A stretch of DNA of 64,000 nucleotides, from assembly GCA_965214485.1 (NCBI GenBank), contig CBDCBW010000017.1, positions 62,001 to 126,000 of the forward strand, written 5' to 3'. A program made the position numbers and the translations under genes. The notes under the pieces were generated by a model. It ran no database searches. It had not been told where the DNA came from and was given only the letters and a program-made list of their open reading frames with translations. Below are positions 7,766 through 17,421 of this stretch, in pieces. How positions within the stretch are numbered: position 1 is the first letter of the stretch; the number at the start of each line of letters is the position of its first letter. This stretch comes from JANQRZ01 sp965214485. Lineage in GTDB: Bacteria > Bacteroidota > Rhodothermia > Rhodothermales > JANQRZ01.

Positions 7766-9901
7766 GCGTCTCACCCAAGTGTTTGTGGTACGAAAAACGT
7801 GCGTCGGCCCCCGCCCCGGAAAGGCATCGCGCGGACCGCTTAAAATACAACGGGGACCACCCGCCGACAAGTGTGCTCGGCGGCAATCGGGCGCAGGAAG
7901 GCTTGACTATCCCGCCGGGATGCGATACCATCCGGGGCCATCCCTTTTCCTCTCACCCCTTTCTTACGACATGCAACAGCGCCTCCTCTGCCTGCTGGCT
8001 CTGGTCCTGCTCGCCGCTCCGGTGACGCTCGCTCAGCGGGCGACCGACGAAGCCAAGGCCCACCTCCAGCGCAACGCCTTCCGCTACGGCCTCGCCGCGA
8101 CCGACCTCGCGGACCTCGCCGTCACCGACGCCTACACGAGCCGCCGCTCGGGCACGACCCACGTCTACCTCCGCCAGCAGGCCGGCGGTATCGAGATCGC
8201 CGGGGCGGAGTTCACGGTGGCCGTCGATCCCGAGGGGCGGGTCTTCCACGCCGCCGGGAAGGGCGCGGCCGGCCTGGCGTCGCGCGCGCTGGCGACGAGC
8301 CCGGCGGTCTCGGCGGACGCGGCTGCGGAGGCGGTCGCCCGCGCGGCCGGGCTGACGCCGGGCGCGCCCTTCCGGGTGCTCTCGGTCGAGACCGCGCGCG
8401 CGCCGCGCGTGACGCTCTCCGAGGCGGGCGTGGCCGAGGAGCCGGTGACGGCGCGCCTCGTCTACCACCTCGACGGCGACGAGCTGACCCTCGCGTGGGA
8501 GGTCGGCCTCTACGAGCGCGGCGCGGAGCACTTCTGGCACGCCTACGTCGATGCCCAGAGCGGGGCCGTCCTGGCGCGCCAGGACCTCGTCGTCCACGAC
8601 CGGTTCGGCGAGGCGGGGGGCCACGCCGGGGCGGAGGGCCACGCCGAGGCCGCCGAGCGCCTCGTGCCGTACGCCTTGCAGCCGGCGGCGGCGGGGCCGC
8701 TGGCGCTCGCCGGCTCCTACCGGGTCTACCCGGTCCCGGTCGAGAGCCCGAACCACGGGAGCCGCACGCTCGTCTCCGACCCCGCCGACGCCCAGGCCTC
8801 GCCCTTCGGCTGGCACGACACCGACGGCTCCGCCGGGCCCGAGTTCACGGTCACGCGCGGCAACAACGTCCACGCCTACACCGACACCAACAACAGCAAC
8901 AGCCCCGACTCGGGCAGCGACCCCGACGGCGGCCCGAGCCTCGTCTTCGACTTCCCGGTCGACCTGTCGCAGGAGCCGTCGGCCTACCGCCCGGCCTCGG
9001 TGACGAACCTGTTCTACTGGAACAACGTCTTCCACGACGTGATGTGGCACTACGGCTTCGACGAGCCCAGCGGCAACTTCCAGGTCAACAACTACGGCCG
9101 AGGCGGGGCCGCGGGCGACGACGTCCGCGCCGAGGCGCAGGACGGCGGCGGCACGTGCAACGCCAACTTCTTCACCCCCGCCGACGGCAGCCGCCCGCGG
9201 ATGCAGATGTACATCTCCTCCGGCGGCAGCTTCGGCTGCAACGACAACCCGGTCCAGCGCGACGGCAGCCTCGACAACGCGGTCATCGTCCACGAGTACG
9301 CCCACGGCGTCTCGAACCGCCTCGTCGGCGGCCCGAGCAGCGTCAACTGCCTCGGCTCCTTCTCGACGCCGGAGCAGATGGGCGAGGGCTGGAGCGACCT
9401 CTACGGCCTGCTCATGACGATCGAGCCGGGGGACACCGGGGCCGAGGGCCGCGGCATCGGCACCTGGCTCTTCGGCGAGGACGCCGACGGCCCCGGCATC
9501 CGGGACTACCCCTACAGCACGGACTTCTCGGTCAACCCCCAGACCTACGCCTTCTCGCGCACCGCAGTGGTGCCCCACGGCGTGGGCTCGGTCTGGACCT
9601 CCATCGCCTGGGAGGCCACGTGGGAGCTCATCGGCCTCCACGGCTTCGACCCCGACCTGTACAACTTCACCGGGACCGACGCCGACGCCGGCAACGTGGT
9701 CATGCTCGCGCTGCTGACCGAGGGGATGAAGCTGATGCCGTGCCGCCCCGGCTTCGTCGACGCCCGCGACGCGATCCTCGCCGCCGACCAGGCGCTCTAC
9801 GACGGCCTCCACATCGACGCGCTCTGGGCCGCCTTCGCGCGGCGCGGCCTCGGCATCGGGGCCAGCCAGGGGTCGTCGGGCACCAACTCGGACAACACTG
9901 A

Positions 9902-10755
9902 GAGGCTGACTATGAACGTGGGGCCAAGCGGTTGAGCAGGAGCCGCGTCAGCGCGAGGTAGATGAACGCCTCGACCGTCCGCGCGAGACGCTCGAAGTCG
10001 AGCACCAGCCGGCGGTACCGCTTCAGCCAGGCGAACGTCCGCTCGACGACCCACCGGCGCGGGATCGGCGCGAACGGCCCCTTCTGCTGGCTCACGACTT
10101 CGAAGTCGATCTCCTTCTCGGCGGCGTGGTCGGCGAGCGGGCCGCTCACATAGGCCCCGTCGGCCCACAGCTTCTTCAGCCGCGGGCTCCGCTCGGCCGC
10201 CGCGTCGATGAGGTCGTAGGCCGCTGCCTTGTCGTTGGCTGAGGCGACGGTGACCCTGACCGAGATCGGGAGCCCCTCGGTGTCGACGCACAGGTGCTGC
10301 TTGCGACCGACGACTTTCTTGTTCGGGTCCTTCCCCCGCTCGGCGGCCTCGGGCGCAGCCTGGACGCTCCGGCTGTCGACGGACCCGGCCGACGGGTCCT
10401 CGTCGCGCCCGTTCTCCCGACGCCACCGGCGGTGGAGCGCCTCGTAGACCGAGGCGAGGGTGCCGTCGTCGCGCCACCGCTCGAAATAGGCGTAGACCGT
10501 CTTGTGGTTGGGGAAGTCGCGCGGGAGGTCGCGCCATGTGCAGGCGTTCTTGGCTTGGTAGAAGATGGCGTCAAGGACGCGGCGGCGGTCGACGGTCGGT
10601 CGGCGACCGCGCGGGCGGGGCGGGGGCAGCAGCGGGGCGACGATGGCCCACTGGGCGTCGGTGAGGTCTGTCGAGTACGGCCTGTGTGCCATGCGTGCGA
10701 TCGGTCGAGGGGGACGGGCTCAACGTCCCATCACACTCCATTCGTAGTCAGCCTC
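9902..10755 (-). mobile_element. IS5-family insertion sequence (IS1031-like group), 854 bp
   Basis: Terminal inverted repeats GAGGCTGACTATGAA (left) and GAGGCTGACTACGAA (right, read inwards) bound a single transposase gene on the minus strand. Both ends are followed by TGA (9899-9901 and 10756-10758), a 3-bp TNA target duplication as I recall for the IS1031 group of IS5. The near-identical ends, intact transposase and perfect target duplication indicate a recent insertion. It interrupts the M36 protease gene. Confidence 0.95.
9910..10692 (-). CDS. IS5-family DDE transposase
   Basis: A 260-residue transposase from one uninterrupted frame that fills nearly the whole element. It opens with the DUF4096-type N-terminus (YSTDLTDAQWAIVAPLLPPP...RRVLDAIFY). 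The catalytic triad is Asp106 (SVDSRSV), Asp178 (WADGAY) and Glu217 in the signature RRWVVERTFAWLKRYRRL. All key residues are present, so it is probably active. No frameshift site is needed, unlike many IS5-group members. Confidence 0.95.
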   Translation of the reverse strand: MAHRPYSTDLTDAQWAIVAPLLPPPRPRGRRPTVDRRRVLDAIFYQAKNACTWRDLPRDFPNHKTVYAYFERWRDDGTLASVYEALHRRWRRENGRDEDPSAGSVDSRSVQAAPEAAERGKDPNKKVVGRKQHLCVDTEGLPISVRVTVASANDKAAAYDLIDAAAERSPRLKKLWADGAYVSGPLADHAAEKEIDFEVVSQQKGPFAPIPRRWVVERTFAWLKRYRRLVLDFERLARTVEAFIYLALTRLLLNRLAPRS

Positions 10756-12907
10756 TGAGGACTTCGCCGAGCCCGAGCAGATCCCGCCGACGCCCGTCAC
10801 CGACCTCGACGCCGCCCCGGCCTCGCTCGGCGTCACGCTGAGCTGGACCGCTACCGGCGACGACGGCGCGGCGGGCACGGCGTCGGTCTACGACGTCCGC
10901 TACTCGGCGAGCGGCCCGATCACGTCGGACGCGGCCTTCGAGGCAGCGACGCGGGCGGACGGCGAGCCGGCTCCGCAGGTGTCCGGCTCCGCCGAGCGCT
11001 TCACCGTGACCGGCCTCGCGTTCTCGACCGAGTACTGGTTCGCGCTGAAGGTGTCGGACAACTCGTTCAACACGTCCGAGCTCTCGAACTCGGCCTCGGC
11101 CACGACGCTGGGCGCGCCGAGCGCCCAAGTCGGCACCGCGCCGCTCGTGGTCGCCACGCCGCCGAACACGCAGACCACCGCGAGCTTCGCGATCGGCAAC
11201 ACCGGCGAGAGCGGGCTGACCTACGCGCTCGACTTCGCCGAGACGACGCCCGCGCGCCTCAGCGCACGCGCCGAGGCCGCCGCCGAGGGGGTCCGCGCCG
11301 CCCGCCCGGCCCTGGCCGAAGCTGCCGAGGTGAAGGGGGCTCCCGAGCCGCGCGGCTCCGCACCGGGGCGCGGCAGCGGCGGCCCCGACGCCTTCGGCTA
11401 CAACTGGATCGACTCCGACGCCCCCGGCGGCCCGGCCTACGACTGGATCGACATCTCCGGGACGGGGACTGCGCTCTCGCTCTCCGACGACGACAGTGAG
11501 ACCGTGACGCTGCCCTTCGCGTTCGACTTCTACGGCGACGCGAAGACGAGCGTGAAGATCTCGTCGAACGGCTACCTCACGTTCGGCTCCGACGGCTCGG
11601 ACTTCACCAACGACGCGGTCCCGGACTCGAACGACCCGGACGACTTCATCGCGCCCTTCTGGGACGATCTCGATCCGGGCAACTCGGGCACGTCGGCTCG
11701 TGTCTATTACCAAGACATGGGGGACGGCCGGTTCGTGGTCTCGTGGGAGAACATCCCGCACTTCCCGAACGATGGCAGCTTCACCTTCCAGGCGGTCCTC
11801 TACGCCAGCGGCCAGATGCTCTTCCAGTACGACGAGTTCATGCCCGAGGCCGGCGACGAGGCCAGCGCCACCGTCGGCATCGAGAACGCCGACGCCACGG
11901 ACGGCCTCGAGATCGTCTACAACGCGCCCTACGTGCACGAGGGCCTGGCCATTCGGATCTCGGCCATCTGGGTCTCGGCCGACTCGGCCTCCGGCTTCGT
12001 CGACGGCGGCGACTCCGACACGGTCGAGCTGAGGTTCGACGCGTCGGGCCTCGCCGAGGGCACCTACACCGCCGACCTGACAGTCACGACGAACGACCCG
12101 CAGCGCCCGAGCGTCGTCGTCCCCCTCGTCTTCACCGTCGGCGAGGCCTCCCAGGTCACGCTCGCACTCACGCCGGCCAACCCGCCGGTCGTCGTCCCGC
12201 GCGACGGCGACTTCGACTACGCGGCGGCGCTGACCGTCCCGGAAGGCGGCCCCGCCAGCGTCGAGGTCTGGGCCGAGGCCATCGGGCCGGACGAGGTGAC
12301 GTACCTGCTCCTCGGCCCGGTCACGGCGGAGGTCTCGCCCGGCACCACGGTCGAGATGCTGAGGCAGCACGTGTCGAGGAACGCCACGCCGGGGGACTGG
12401 ACCTTCACCATGAAGGTGGGCACCTACCCGGAGGCCGTCGCCGCCCAGGACGCCATCGCGGGCGTCGTGACGGAGACCGGCGCGCGCGGCACCGGCCCCG
12501 ACGCGTGGGTGCTCTCGCTCGCGGACGGCACGCGCCTCGAGGCGGGCATGACGCTCGACCTCCGCACGCCGGAGACCGAGGCGACGCCTGAGGCCGCCGC
12601 GACCACGGCGGCCCCCGCCGAGTCGGCGCTCCACGCGGCCTACCCGAACCCGGCTGCCGCTGCGGCCACGGTCCGCTACGACCTAGCCGAGGGCGGCCCG
12701 GTCCGCCTCGTCGTCTACGACCTGCTCGGGCGCGAGGTCAGCGTCCTCGCCGACGGCCCCCGCGAGGCGGGGCAGCACACCGTGGCGCTCGACACGCGCG
12801 CGCTCCCGAGCGGGACGTACCTCATCCGCATGGCAGCGGGCGCGCACGTCCAGACCCAGCGCGTGACGGTGGTGCGCTAGCCGGCGAGTCACACTCAGGC
12901 GAGACAT

Positions 12908-12940
12908 CGGGGCACCGAGCCATCGGTGCCCCGCTGCTTC
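12908..12940 (+). terminator. Terminator after the M36 protease gene
   Basis: Arm CGGGGCACCGA, loop GCCA, arm TCGGTGCCCCG (11 bp), followed by CTGCTTCTTT. It lies 28 bases after the protease stop codon and directly before the convergent flavoprotein gene's end (12942), so it may serve both strands. Confidence 0.8.
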
Positions 12941-12941
12941 T

Positions 12942-14171
12942 TTAGCTCGCTGCCGCGCTTCCGGCGACGAACCCGCTCGCCCACGCCCACTGAAAGTTGA
13001 ACCCTCCGATGCGCCCGTCCACGTCGCAGACCTCGCCGCACACGTGCAGCCCCGGCGCGACGCGGGACGCCATCGTCTTCAGGTCGAGCTCGGCCAGGGG
13101 GACGCCGCCGGCGGTGACCTCGGCGTAGCGGTAGCCCCGGTCGCCGGTGAGCGGGAGGCGGAGCTCGGTCGCGGCGTCGGCGAGCGCGAGGCGGCCCGCG
13201 CGGGTGAGGGTGTCGCCGGTGGTGGCGGGGTCGATGCCGGCCGCGTCGAGCAGCGCCCTTGCGAGGCGGTCGGGGAGGCGCTCGCGGAGGAAGCGGAGCA
13301 CGGTCGTGTCGAGCGCTTGCAGGCCCGCGTCGAGCGCGTCGCGGGTGGTGCCGGGGAGCCAGTTCACGGTGACGTACGCGTCGGGGTCACCGTGCCGCGC
13401 GCCGAGCCAGTAGCGGCTGAGGTCGAGGACCGACGGGCCGGAGAGCCCAAAGTGGGTGAGGAGGGTCGAGTCGGTGAAGGCTCTGCCCTTCTTCCCGGTC
13501 GCGCTGCGAAGCTGAAGCGTGGCCAGGACGGTGACGCCGCTGAGCGCGCAGAGCCAGTGCTCGCGCGGGAGGGTGAGCGGGACGAGGGCCGGGAAGACGC
13601 GCTCGGTGACGGTGTGGCCGAGCGCCTCGGCGATCCGGTAGCCGTGCCCGTCGGACCCGCTCTTGGGCAGGCTCTTGCCGCCCGTGGCGAGGACGACGCG
13701 CGCGGACTCGATCGTCCCCCACGCGCCCGTCACCCGGAACCCACCGTCCGTCCGCTCGACCCTCTCGACGCGCCGAGGATGCCTGAGCTCGACGTCTGCC
13801 TCTTGGTTGGCGCGGAGGAGCGCGTCGAGGACCGTCCTCGCGCTGTCGGTGGTCGGGAAGAGCTTGCCCGTCTCCTCGCGCTTGAGCGCCACGCCGAGGT
13901 CGGCGAAGAACGCGACGGTGGCGGGCACGTCGAAGCGGCGGAGCACCTTCTGGACCGCGTTCGGCGTCGAGCCGGCGTAGGCGCGGGCATCGACCGCGTG
14001 GTGGGTCACGTTGCACCGCCCGCCGCCCGCGACGAGGATTTTCGCGCCGAGTTTCCGCGCCCCGTCGAGGAGGACGATCCGCCGGCCCGGGTTGGTGCGT
14101 CCGGCGAAGATGCCCGCCATCAGCCCCGCCGCCCCGGCCCCGACGACGGCCACGTCTGTCCGCTCCGTCAC
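12942..14171 (-). CDS. HI0933/BaiN-type NAD(P)/FAD-dependent oxidoreductase
   Basis: A 409-residue flavoprotein. The N-terminal Rossmann motif (VAVVGAGAAGLMAGIFAGR) and GAKILVAGGGRCNVTH are hallmarks of the HI0933 family. ATGGKSLPKSGSDGHGY and the C-terminal FAD loop GLHVCGEVCDVDGRIGGFNFQWAWASGFVAG are also present. Family members are usually annotated as aminoacetone oxidase or hydrogenase-like flavoproteins, but their substrate is mostly unproved. It starts three bases downstream of the stop of the TonB-C lipoprotein gene (14175), so the two are probably co-transcribed. Confidence 0.93.
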   Translation of the reverse strand: MTERTDVAVVGAGAAGLMAGIFAGRTNPGRRIVLLDGARKLGAKILVAGGGRCNVTHHAVDARAYAGSTPNAVQKVLRRFDVPATVAFFADLGVALKREETGKLFPTTDSARTVLDALLRANQEADVELRHPRRVERVERTDGGFRVTGAWGTIESARVVLATGGKSLPKSGSDGHGYRIAEALGHTVTERVFPALVPLTLPREHWLCALSGVTVLATLQLRSATGKKGRAFTDSTLLTHFGLSGPSVLDLSRYWLGARHGDPDAYVTVNWLPGTTRDALDAGLQALDTTVLRFLRERLPDRLARALLDAAGIDPATTGDTLTRAGRLALADAATELRLPLTGDRGYRYAEVTAGGVPLAELDLKTMASRVAPGLHVCGEVCDVDGRIGGFNFQWAWASGFVAGSAAAS

Positions 14172-14174
14172 GGC

Positions 14175-14828
14175 CTATTGCGGCACGTTGAAGCTGAGCA
14201 CGCTGCGGACGTAGGAGCGCATCGCCCCGGCGCGGGTCGAGGCCGGAATCCACGTCTTCTCGGTCGTCGCCCGGAGGGCAATCGCGTCGAGCGTCGGGTG
14301 GACCGAGTCGACGAGCTCGACGGCGAGCGGCTCGCCGGCTTCGCTGAGGTAGACCTGCATCTTGACCGCCCCGCCGATGCCGGCCTGCCGGAGGCTGTCG
14401 GGGTAGACGATCGCCACGTCGCTCTCGGGCGAGGGGCGGGGGTAGAAAAAGACGCGGTTCAGCTCGCGGTTGATGTCGCGCTCGAGCGCGTCGCGGTCCT
14501 CGTCCTGCCCGCGCTCGTCGATCAAGGGTACGGCGATGGCGGTGAAGAGCGAGTCGACGACCTCAGGTTGGTTGCGGTAGAGCGCGAGGAAGCGCTGCTG
14601 CACGTTGCGGTGGGTCGGCCCCTCGGCGCGCTTGCCGTCGGCGTGCTCGCCGAGGCCCATCGCCTCGAAGGTTTCGAGGTCGCGGAAGGCGACGCTCGTG
14701 TCGACGCCGTCGCGCCACCAGCGGTCCCCATCGGCGGTCCAGCCGGGGGGCGGGCCGAGGTCGGCGGCCCTGCCGCCGCAGCCGGCGAGCAGCGCGAGGG
14801 CGAAAGTGAAGAGGAAGAAGCGGCGCAT
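14175..14828 (-). CDS. Lipoprotein with TonB C-terminal-like domain
   Basis: A 217-residue protein with a lipoprotein signal (MRRFFLFTFALALLAGC, lipobox LAGC). Residues ~130-215 fit a TonB_C fold: YPDSLRQAGIGGAVKMQVYL...VELVDSVHPTLDAIALRATTEKTWIPA. It lacks the proline-rich spacer and inner-membrane anchor of a true TonB, so it is more likely an envelope protein using the fold for binding than an energy transducer. The start at 14828 was chosen because it opens the signal peptide. It is linked to the flavoprotein gene by a 3-base gap. Confidence 0.8.
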   Translation of the reverse strand: MRRFFLFTFALALLAGCGGRAADLGPPPGWTADGDRWWRDGVDTSVAFRDLETFEAMGLGEHADGKRAEGPTHRNVQQRFLALYRNQPEVVDSLFTAIAVPLIDERGQDEDRDALERDINRELNRVFFYPRPSPESDVAIVYPDSLRQAGIGGAVKMQVYLSEAGEPLAVELVDSVHPTLDAIALRATTEKTWIPASTRAGAMRSYVRSVLSFNVPQ

Positions 14829-15009
14829 GAGGAGGCAGGTAGGGGCGGTACAGGCGAGTGCGGTCCAAGCTCCCAACCTCTACACCGGTCCTCCCGGCGC
14901 AGGCGGGGACCCACGGTCGAAGCTAGCCGAGGGGTCCCGGCTCGGGGGCCGGGCTGACTAGTTATGACTATTTATGGGAGGCGAGAGACCGAAGGACCGG
15001 CGAGGTGGC

Positions 15010-15045
15010 CCGTGTGCGGGACCGAGCCCGTGTGCGGGACCAGGC
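15010..15045. repeat. Short direct repeat in the spacer before the NfeD genes
   Basis: The word CCCGTGTGCGGGACC occurs twice in a row (period 18). It lies in the 240-base spacer between the lipoprotein start and the end of the short NfeD gene. Nothing else recognisable is in that spacer. Confidence 0.5.
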
Positions 15046-15068
15046 ATTGGCAAAATACGCCGCGCTCC

Positions 15069-15578
15069 TCAGCCCTGCCGGTTGCCGGGCTCGGGGAGGG
15101 CGTCGGCGAGACGGACGAAGAAGCGCCGCCGGTCCATCGCCACGACGCGGACCGCGCTGCCCGAGGCGATGAACTCGCCCTCGGTCTGCACCTCGACGCG
15201 CTCGCCGTCGATCTCGACGACCCCGCCGGGCCGGAGCGGCGTCACCGCCACGGCGTCGCGCCCGAGGTAGCGCGAGCGGGTGTCGTGCTCGCGCGCGTCG
15301 GCGTCGGTGTCGCGCCGGAGGTCGGCGGCGAGGACGAAGCGGTCCCACGCGCCGGTCTGCCAGAGGAAGTAAAACAGCCCCGCCCCCGCCCCGACGGCAC
15401 CAAGCGCCGCGAGCACCCCGCCCATCGGTCCGGCCACGACGAAGGCGTAGACCACGCCGGCCACCATCGCCACGCCGCCGCCGATCCCGACCGCCCCGAG
15501 CCCCGGCACGAGGGAGACCTCGACCGCGATCAGCCCGAGGCCGACGAGGATGAGTAGGATGGGGACGAGGAGCTCCAC
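15069..15578 (-). CDS. NfeD-family membrane protein, short form
   Basis: A 169-residue protein with three N-terminal hydrophobic helices (MELLVPILLILVGLGLIAVEV; VGIGGGVAMVAGVVYAFVVA; VLAALGAVGAGAGLFYFLW). An NfeD-type OB-fold follows (RYLGRDAVAVTPLRPGGVVEIDGERVEVQTEGEFIASGSAVRVV). NfeD proteins partner stomatin/flotillin-type scaffold proteins. It lies 42 bases downstream of the long NfeD protein gene, so the two likely form one operon. Confidence 0.88.
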   Translation of the reverse strand: MELLVPILLILVGLGLIAVEVSLVPGLGAVGIGGGVAMVAGVVYAFVVAGPMGGVLAALGAVGAGAGLFYFLWQTGAWDRFVLAADLRRDTDADAREHDTRSRYLGRDAVAVTPLRPGGVVEIDGERVEVQTEGEFIASGSAVRVVAMDRRRFFVRLADALPEPGNRQG

Positions 15579-15620
15579 GGGGACCCGGCAGGTTCGTTGT
15601 TGGAACAGCAGTTCCGCAAG

Positions 15621-17027
15621 CTACGACACCGCAGCCGGCCGCGCCGGGCGGACCTCGACCCGGCTCCCGCGCACGCTGACGACCTCGACGGGCTCGCCCT
15701 GCGGCACGAACGTGCTCTGCGAAACGACGTCGACCCGCCGCCCGTCGATCTCGGCGGTGCCCGCCGGGCGGAGCGTGGTGAGCGCCACCCCGGTCCGCCC
15801 GACGAGCGCGTCGTCCGACGCCGCGGCGATGTACCCGGCGGTGCTCCCCAGCTCGGGCGCGAGGATGAGGTGCCCGAAGCGCTCGGTCTGCGGCAGGTAG
15901 CGCCCGACCGAATACCCGAAGATGACGAGGAGCACCATCGTCCCGGCGAGCGTCAGGATGGCCTGCGTGATCTCGCCGCCGTCCGGGAAGCTGAGGCCGA
16001 CGTTGCCGATGAGCGCCGCCCCCAGCGAGAAGAGCGTGAGCACGATCCCGGTGACGCCCGCCACGCCGAAGCCGGGAATGACGAACACCTCGGCCATGAG
16101 TAACAGAACCCCGAGGCCGAAGAGCACGATCTCCCAGCTCGCGACCAGGCCGAGCATGTAGTGGGGCGCGAAGAACAGCGTCGCGCCGATGGCCGACATC
16201 GCCCCGGCGAACCCGACGCCGGGGGTCTGAAGCTCGAAGTACAGCCCGCCGAGCATCATCATCATCAGGATCGACGCCATCACCGGCGAGCCGAGGAACC
16301 GGAGCACGCGCTCCGCGCCCGAGGCTCGGTGCGCGACGACGGCGCGCTCGCCCGCGCCGAGGGCGGCGAGTGCTTCGTCTCTGGTGCCGAGGACGGCGTC
16401 GGCGACGCCGAGGCGCTCGGCCTCGCTCGCGGACAGCGTGAGCAGCTTGCCCGCCTCCACGACGCCCTCGACCTCGAGCGTCTCGTCGACCATCGCCTCG
16501 GCGAGGCGCGGGTCGCGCCCGTTCGCCTCGGCGGTGGCGCGCATCAGCCCGCGCATGTAGCTCTGCATCTTCTCCGACGCCTTCGTCCCGGCCCCGTCGA
16601 CGACCGTCGCCGCGCCCATCGACGCGCCGGGCGTCATCACGATCACGTCGTTGGCGTACGCAATCAGCGCCCCCGCGCTCGCCGCGTTCGGGTCGATGAA
16701 CGCCACCGTCGGGACCGGCGAGTGCAGGATCGCCGAGCGGATTTGGTCGGCGGCATCGACGAGCCCGCCAAAGGTGTCGATGTCGAAGAGCACGAGGGCC
16801 GCCTCGGACTCGGCGGCGTCGCCGAGCGCGCGGTCGATGTAGCCCGCGAGCGCCGCGTCGATCATCCCCTCGACCGGGACGACGAACACGTCCCCGTCGC
16901 CGAGCGAGTCGGCGACGGCAGCGAGGCGCTCGCTGGAGGTGCGCGTCGCTTGCGCTGAGACGTCGGTGGCAGCGAGGCCGAGGGTGACGAGCAGGAAGGC
17001 CCAGAGGGCGCGGATCGGGCGTGGCAT
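15621..17027 (-). CDS. NfeD long form: membrane-bound ClpP-like serine protease with NfeD domain
   Basis: A 468-residue protein with a signal peptide (to about AQA at 27). A ClpP/SppA-like domain follows, in which Ser of NAASAGALIAYA is the likely nucleophile and Lys in GTKASEKMQ the likely base. A multi-helix membrane region comes next, then a C-terminal NfeD OB-fold (GRTGVALTTLRPAGTAEIDGRRVDVVS). The orthologous 1510-N proteases cleave stomatin C-termini, so a role in membrane-domain or envelope quality control is likely. It is co-directional with the ankyrin gene upstream and the short NfeD downstream. Confidence 0.92.
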   Translation of the reverse strand: MPRPIRALWAFLLVTLGLAATDVSAQATRTSSERLAAVADSLGDGDVFVVPVEGMIDAALAGYIDRALGDAAESEAALVLFDIDTFGGLVDAADQIRSAILHSPVPTVAFIDPNAASAGALIAYANDVIVMTPGASMGAATVVDGAGTKASEKMQSYMRGLMRATAEANGRDPRLAEAMVDETLEVEGVVEAGKLLTLSASEAERLGVADAVLGTRDEALAALGAGERAVVAHRASGAERVLRFLGSPVMASILMMMMLGGLYFELQTPGVGFAGAMSAIGATLFFAPHYMLGLVASWEIVLFGLGVLLLMAEVFVIPGFGVAGVTGIVLTLFSLGAALIGNVGLSFPDGGEITQAILTLAGTMVLLVIFGYSVGRYLPQTERFGHLILAPELGSTAGYIAAASDDALVGRTGVALTTLRPAGTAEIDGRRVDVVSQSTFVPQGEPVEVVSVRGSRVEVRPARPAAVS

Positions 17028-17066
17028 AGGTCCGAGGCAGTCGTGTCGGACCTGTACGCGAGGTGC

Positions 17067-17378
17067 TCAGGGAAGATTCAGCGCCGCCGCACGCGCGGAC
17101 GAGCGGCGTTCGCCCCCACGCGTCGCGGGCCTCGAGCGCCGCCCCCCGCCGGCCAGCGCTTCGGTGATCGCCTCGTGGCCTCTGCCAGCCGCCAGGTGCG
17201 GCACCGGCTCGTCTGCTCCGTTCCGAGCGTCGGGGTCTGCGCCGCGCCGAAGGAGAAACAGCGCGGCTCCGTCGTGCCCTTTCTCGACGGCCGCCACCAA
17301 GCCCTGTTCCTTCCACTCGAAAATCTCCCGGAGCACCCGGTGCTTGAGTGCTTCGGACACCTTCTCGTCGTGTGCCAT
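17067..17378 (-). pseudogene. Ankyrin-repeat protein, apparently frameshifted in a G run
   Basis: The open frame gives 103 residues: a helical start (MAHDEKVSEALKHRVLREIF) then two ankyrin-like units (GLVAAVEKGHDGAALFLLRRGADPDARNGADEPVPHLAAGRGHEAITEAL). After the Gly run near 17143-17150 the frame becomes an Arg/Ser-rich nonsense tail. A neighbouring frame reads AALEARDAWGRTPLVRAC, a convincing next ankyrin repeat. A run of six G/C bases sits at the break, so either a real indel or an assembly error explains it. The gene would otherwise encode a small cytosolic protein-binding module. Confidence 0.65.
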
Positions 17379-17421
17379 CTGCGGTCTGTACCGGTGGACG
17401 GTACCGGTGGACGGAGAGCAG

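Larger units (their letters stand above)
7971..12880 (+). pseudogene. M36 (fungalysin-type) metalloprotease with T9SS tail, split by an IS5-family element
   Basis: Taking out bases 9902-10755 and one copy of the TGA duplication rejoins one open frame of 1350 codons. The order is: signal peptide (MQQRLLCLLALVLLAAPVTLAQ), FTP/PepSY-like propeptide, M36 catalytic domain with HEYAH at 441-445 and third ligand Glu472 (GEGWSD), a fibronectin-III-like domain, a nidogen-like beta domain (SSNGYLTFGSDGSDF...FWDDLD), and a C-terminal T9SS sorting domain (AAYPNP...YDLLGREV...GTYLIR). Intact, it would be an exported zinc endopeptidase anchored or released by T9SS. As it stands, the 5' part ends at a stop at 9933-9935 and would give a 654-residue protein with a complete catalytic domain but no sorting tail; the 3' part has no start signal of its own. 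Confidence 0.9.

Noticed and set aside
9902..10755. IS considered as a natural intron or intein, because the frame is restored on removal
   Set aside because: It encodes a DDE transposase, has inverted repeats and a target duplication; no intein or intron motifs are present.
14175..14828. Considered as a true TonB energy transducer
   Set aside because: It has a lipobox instead of a membrane anchor and lacks the Pro-rich spacer, and no ExbB/ExbD genes are near.
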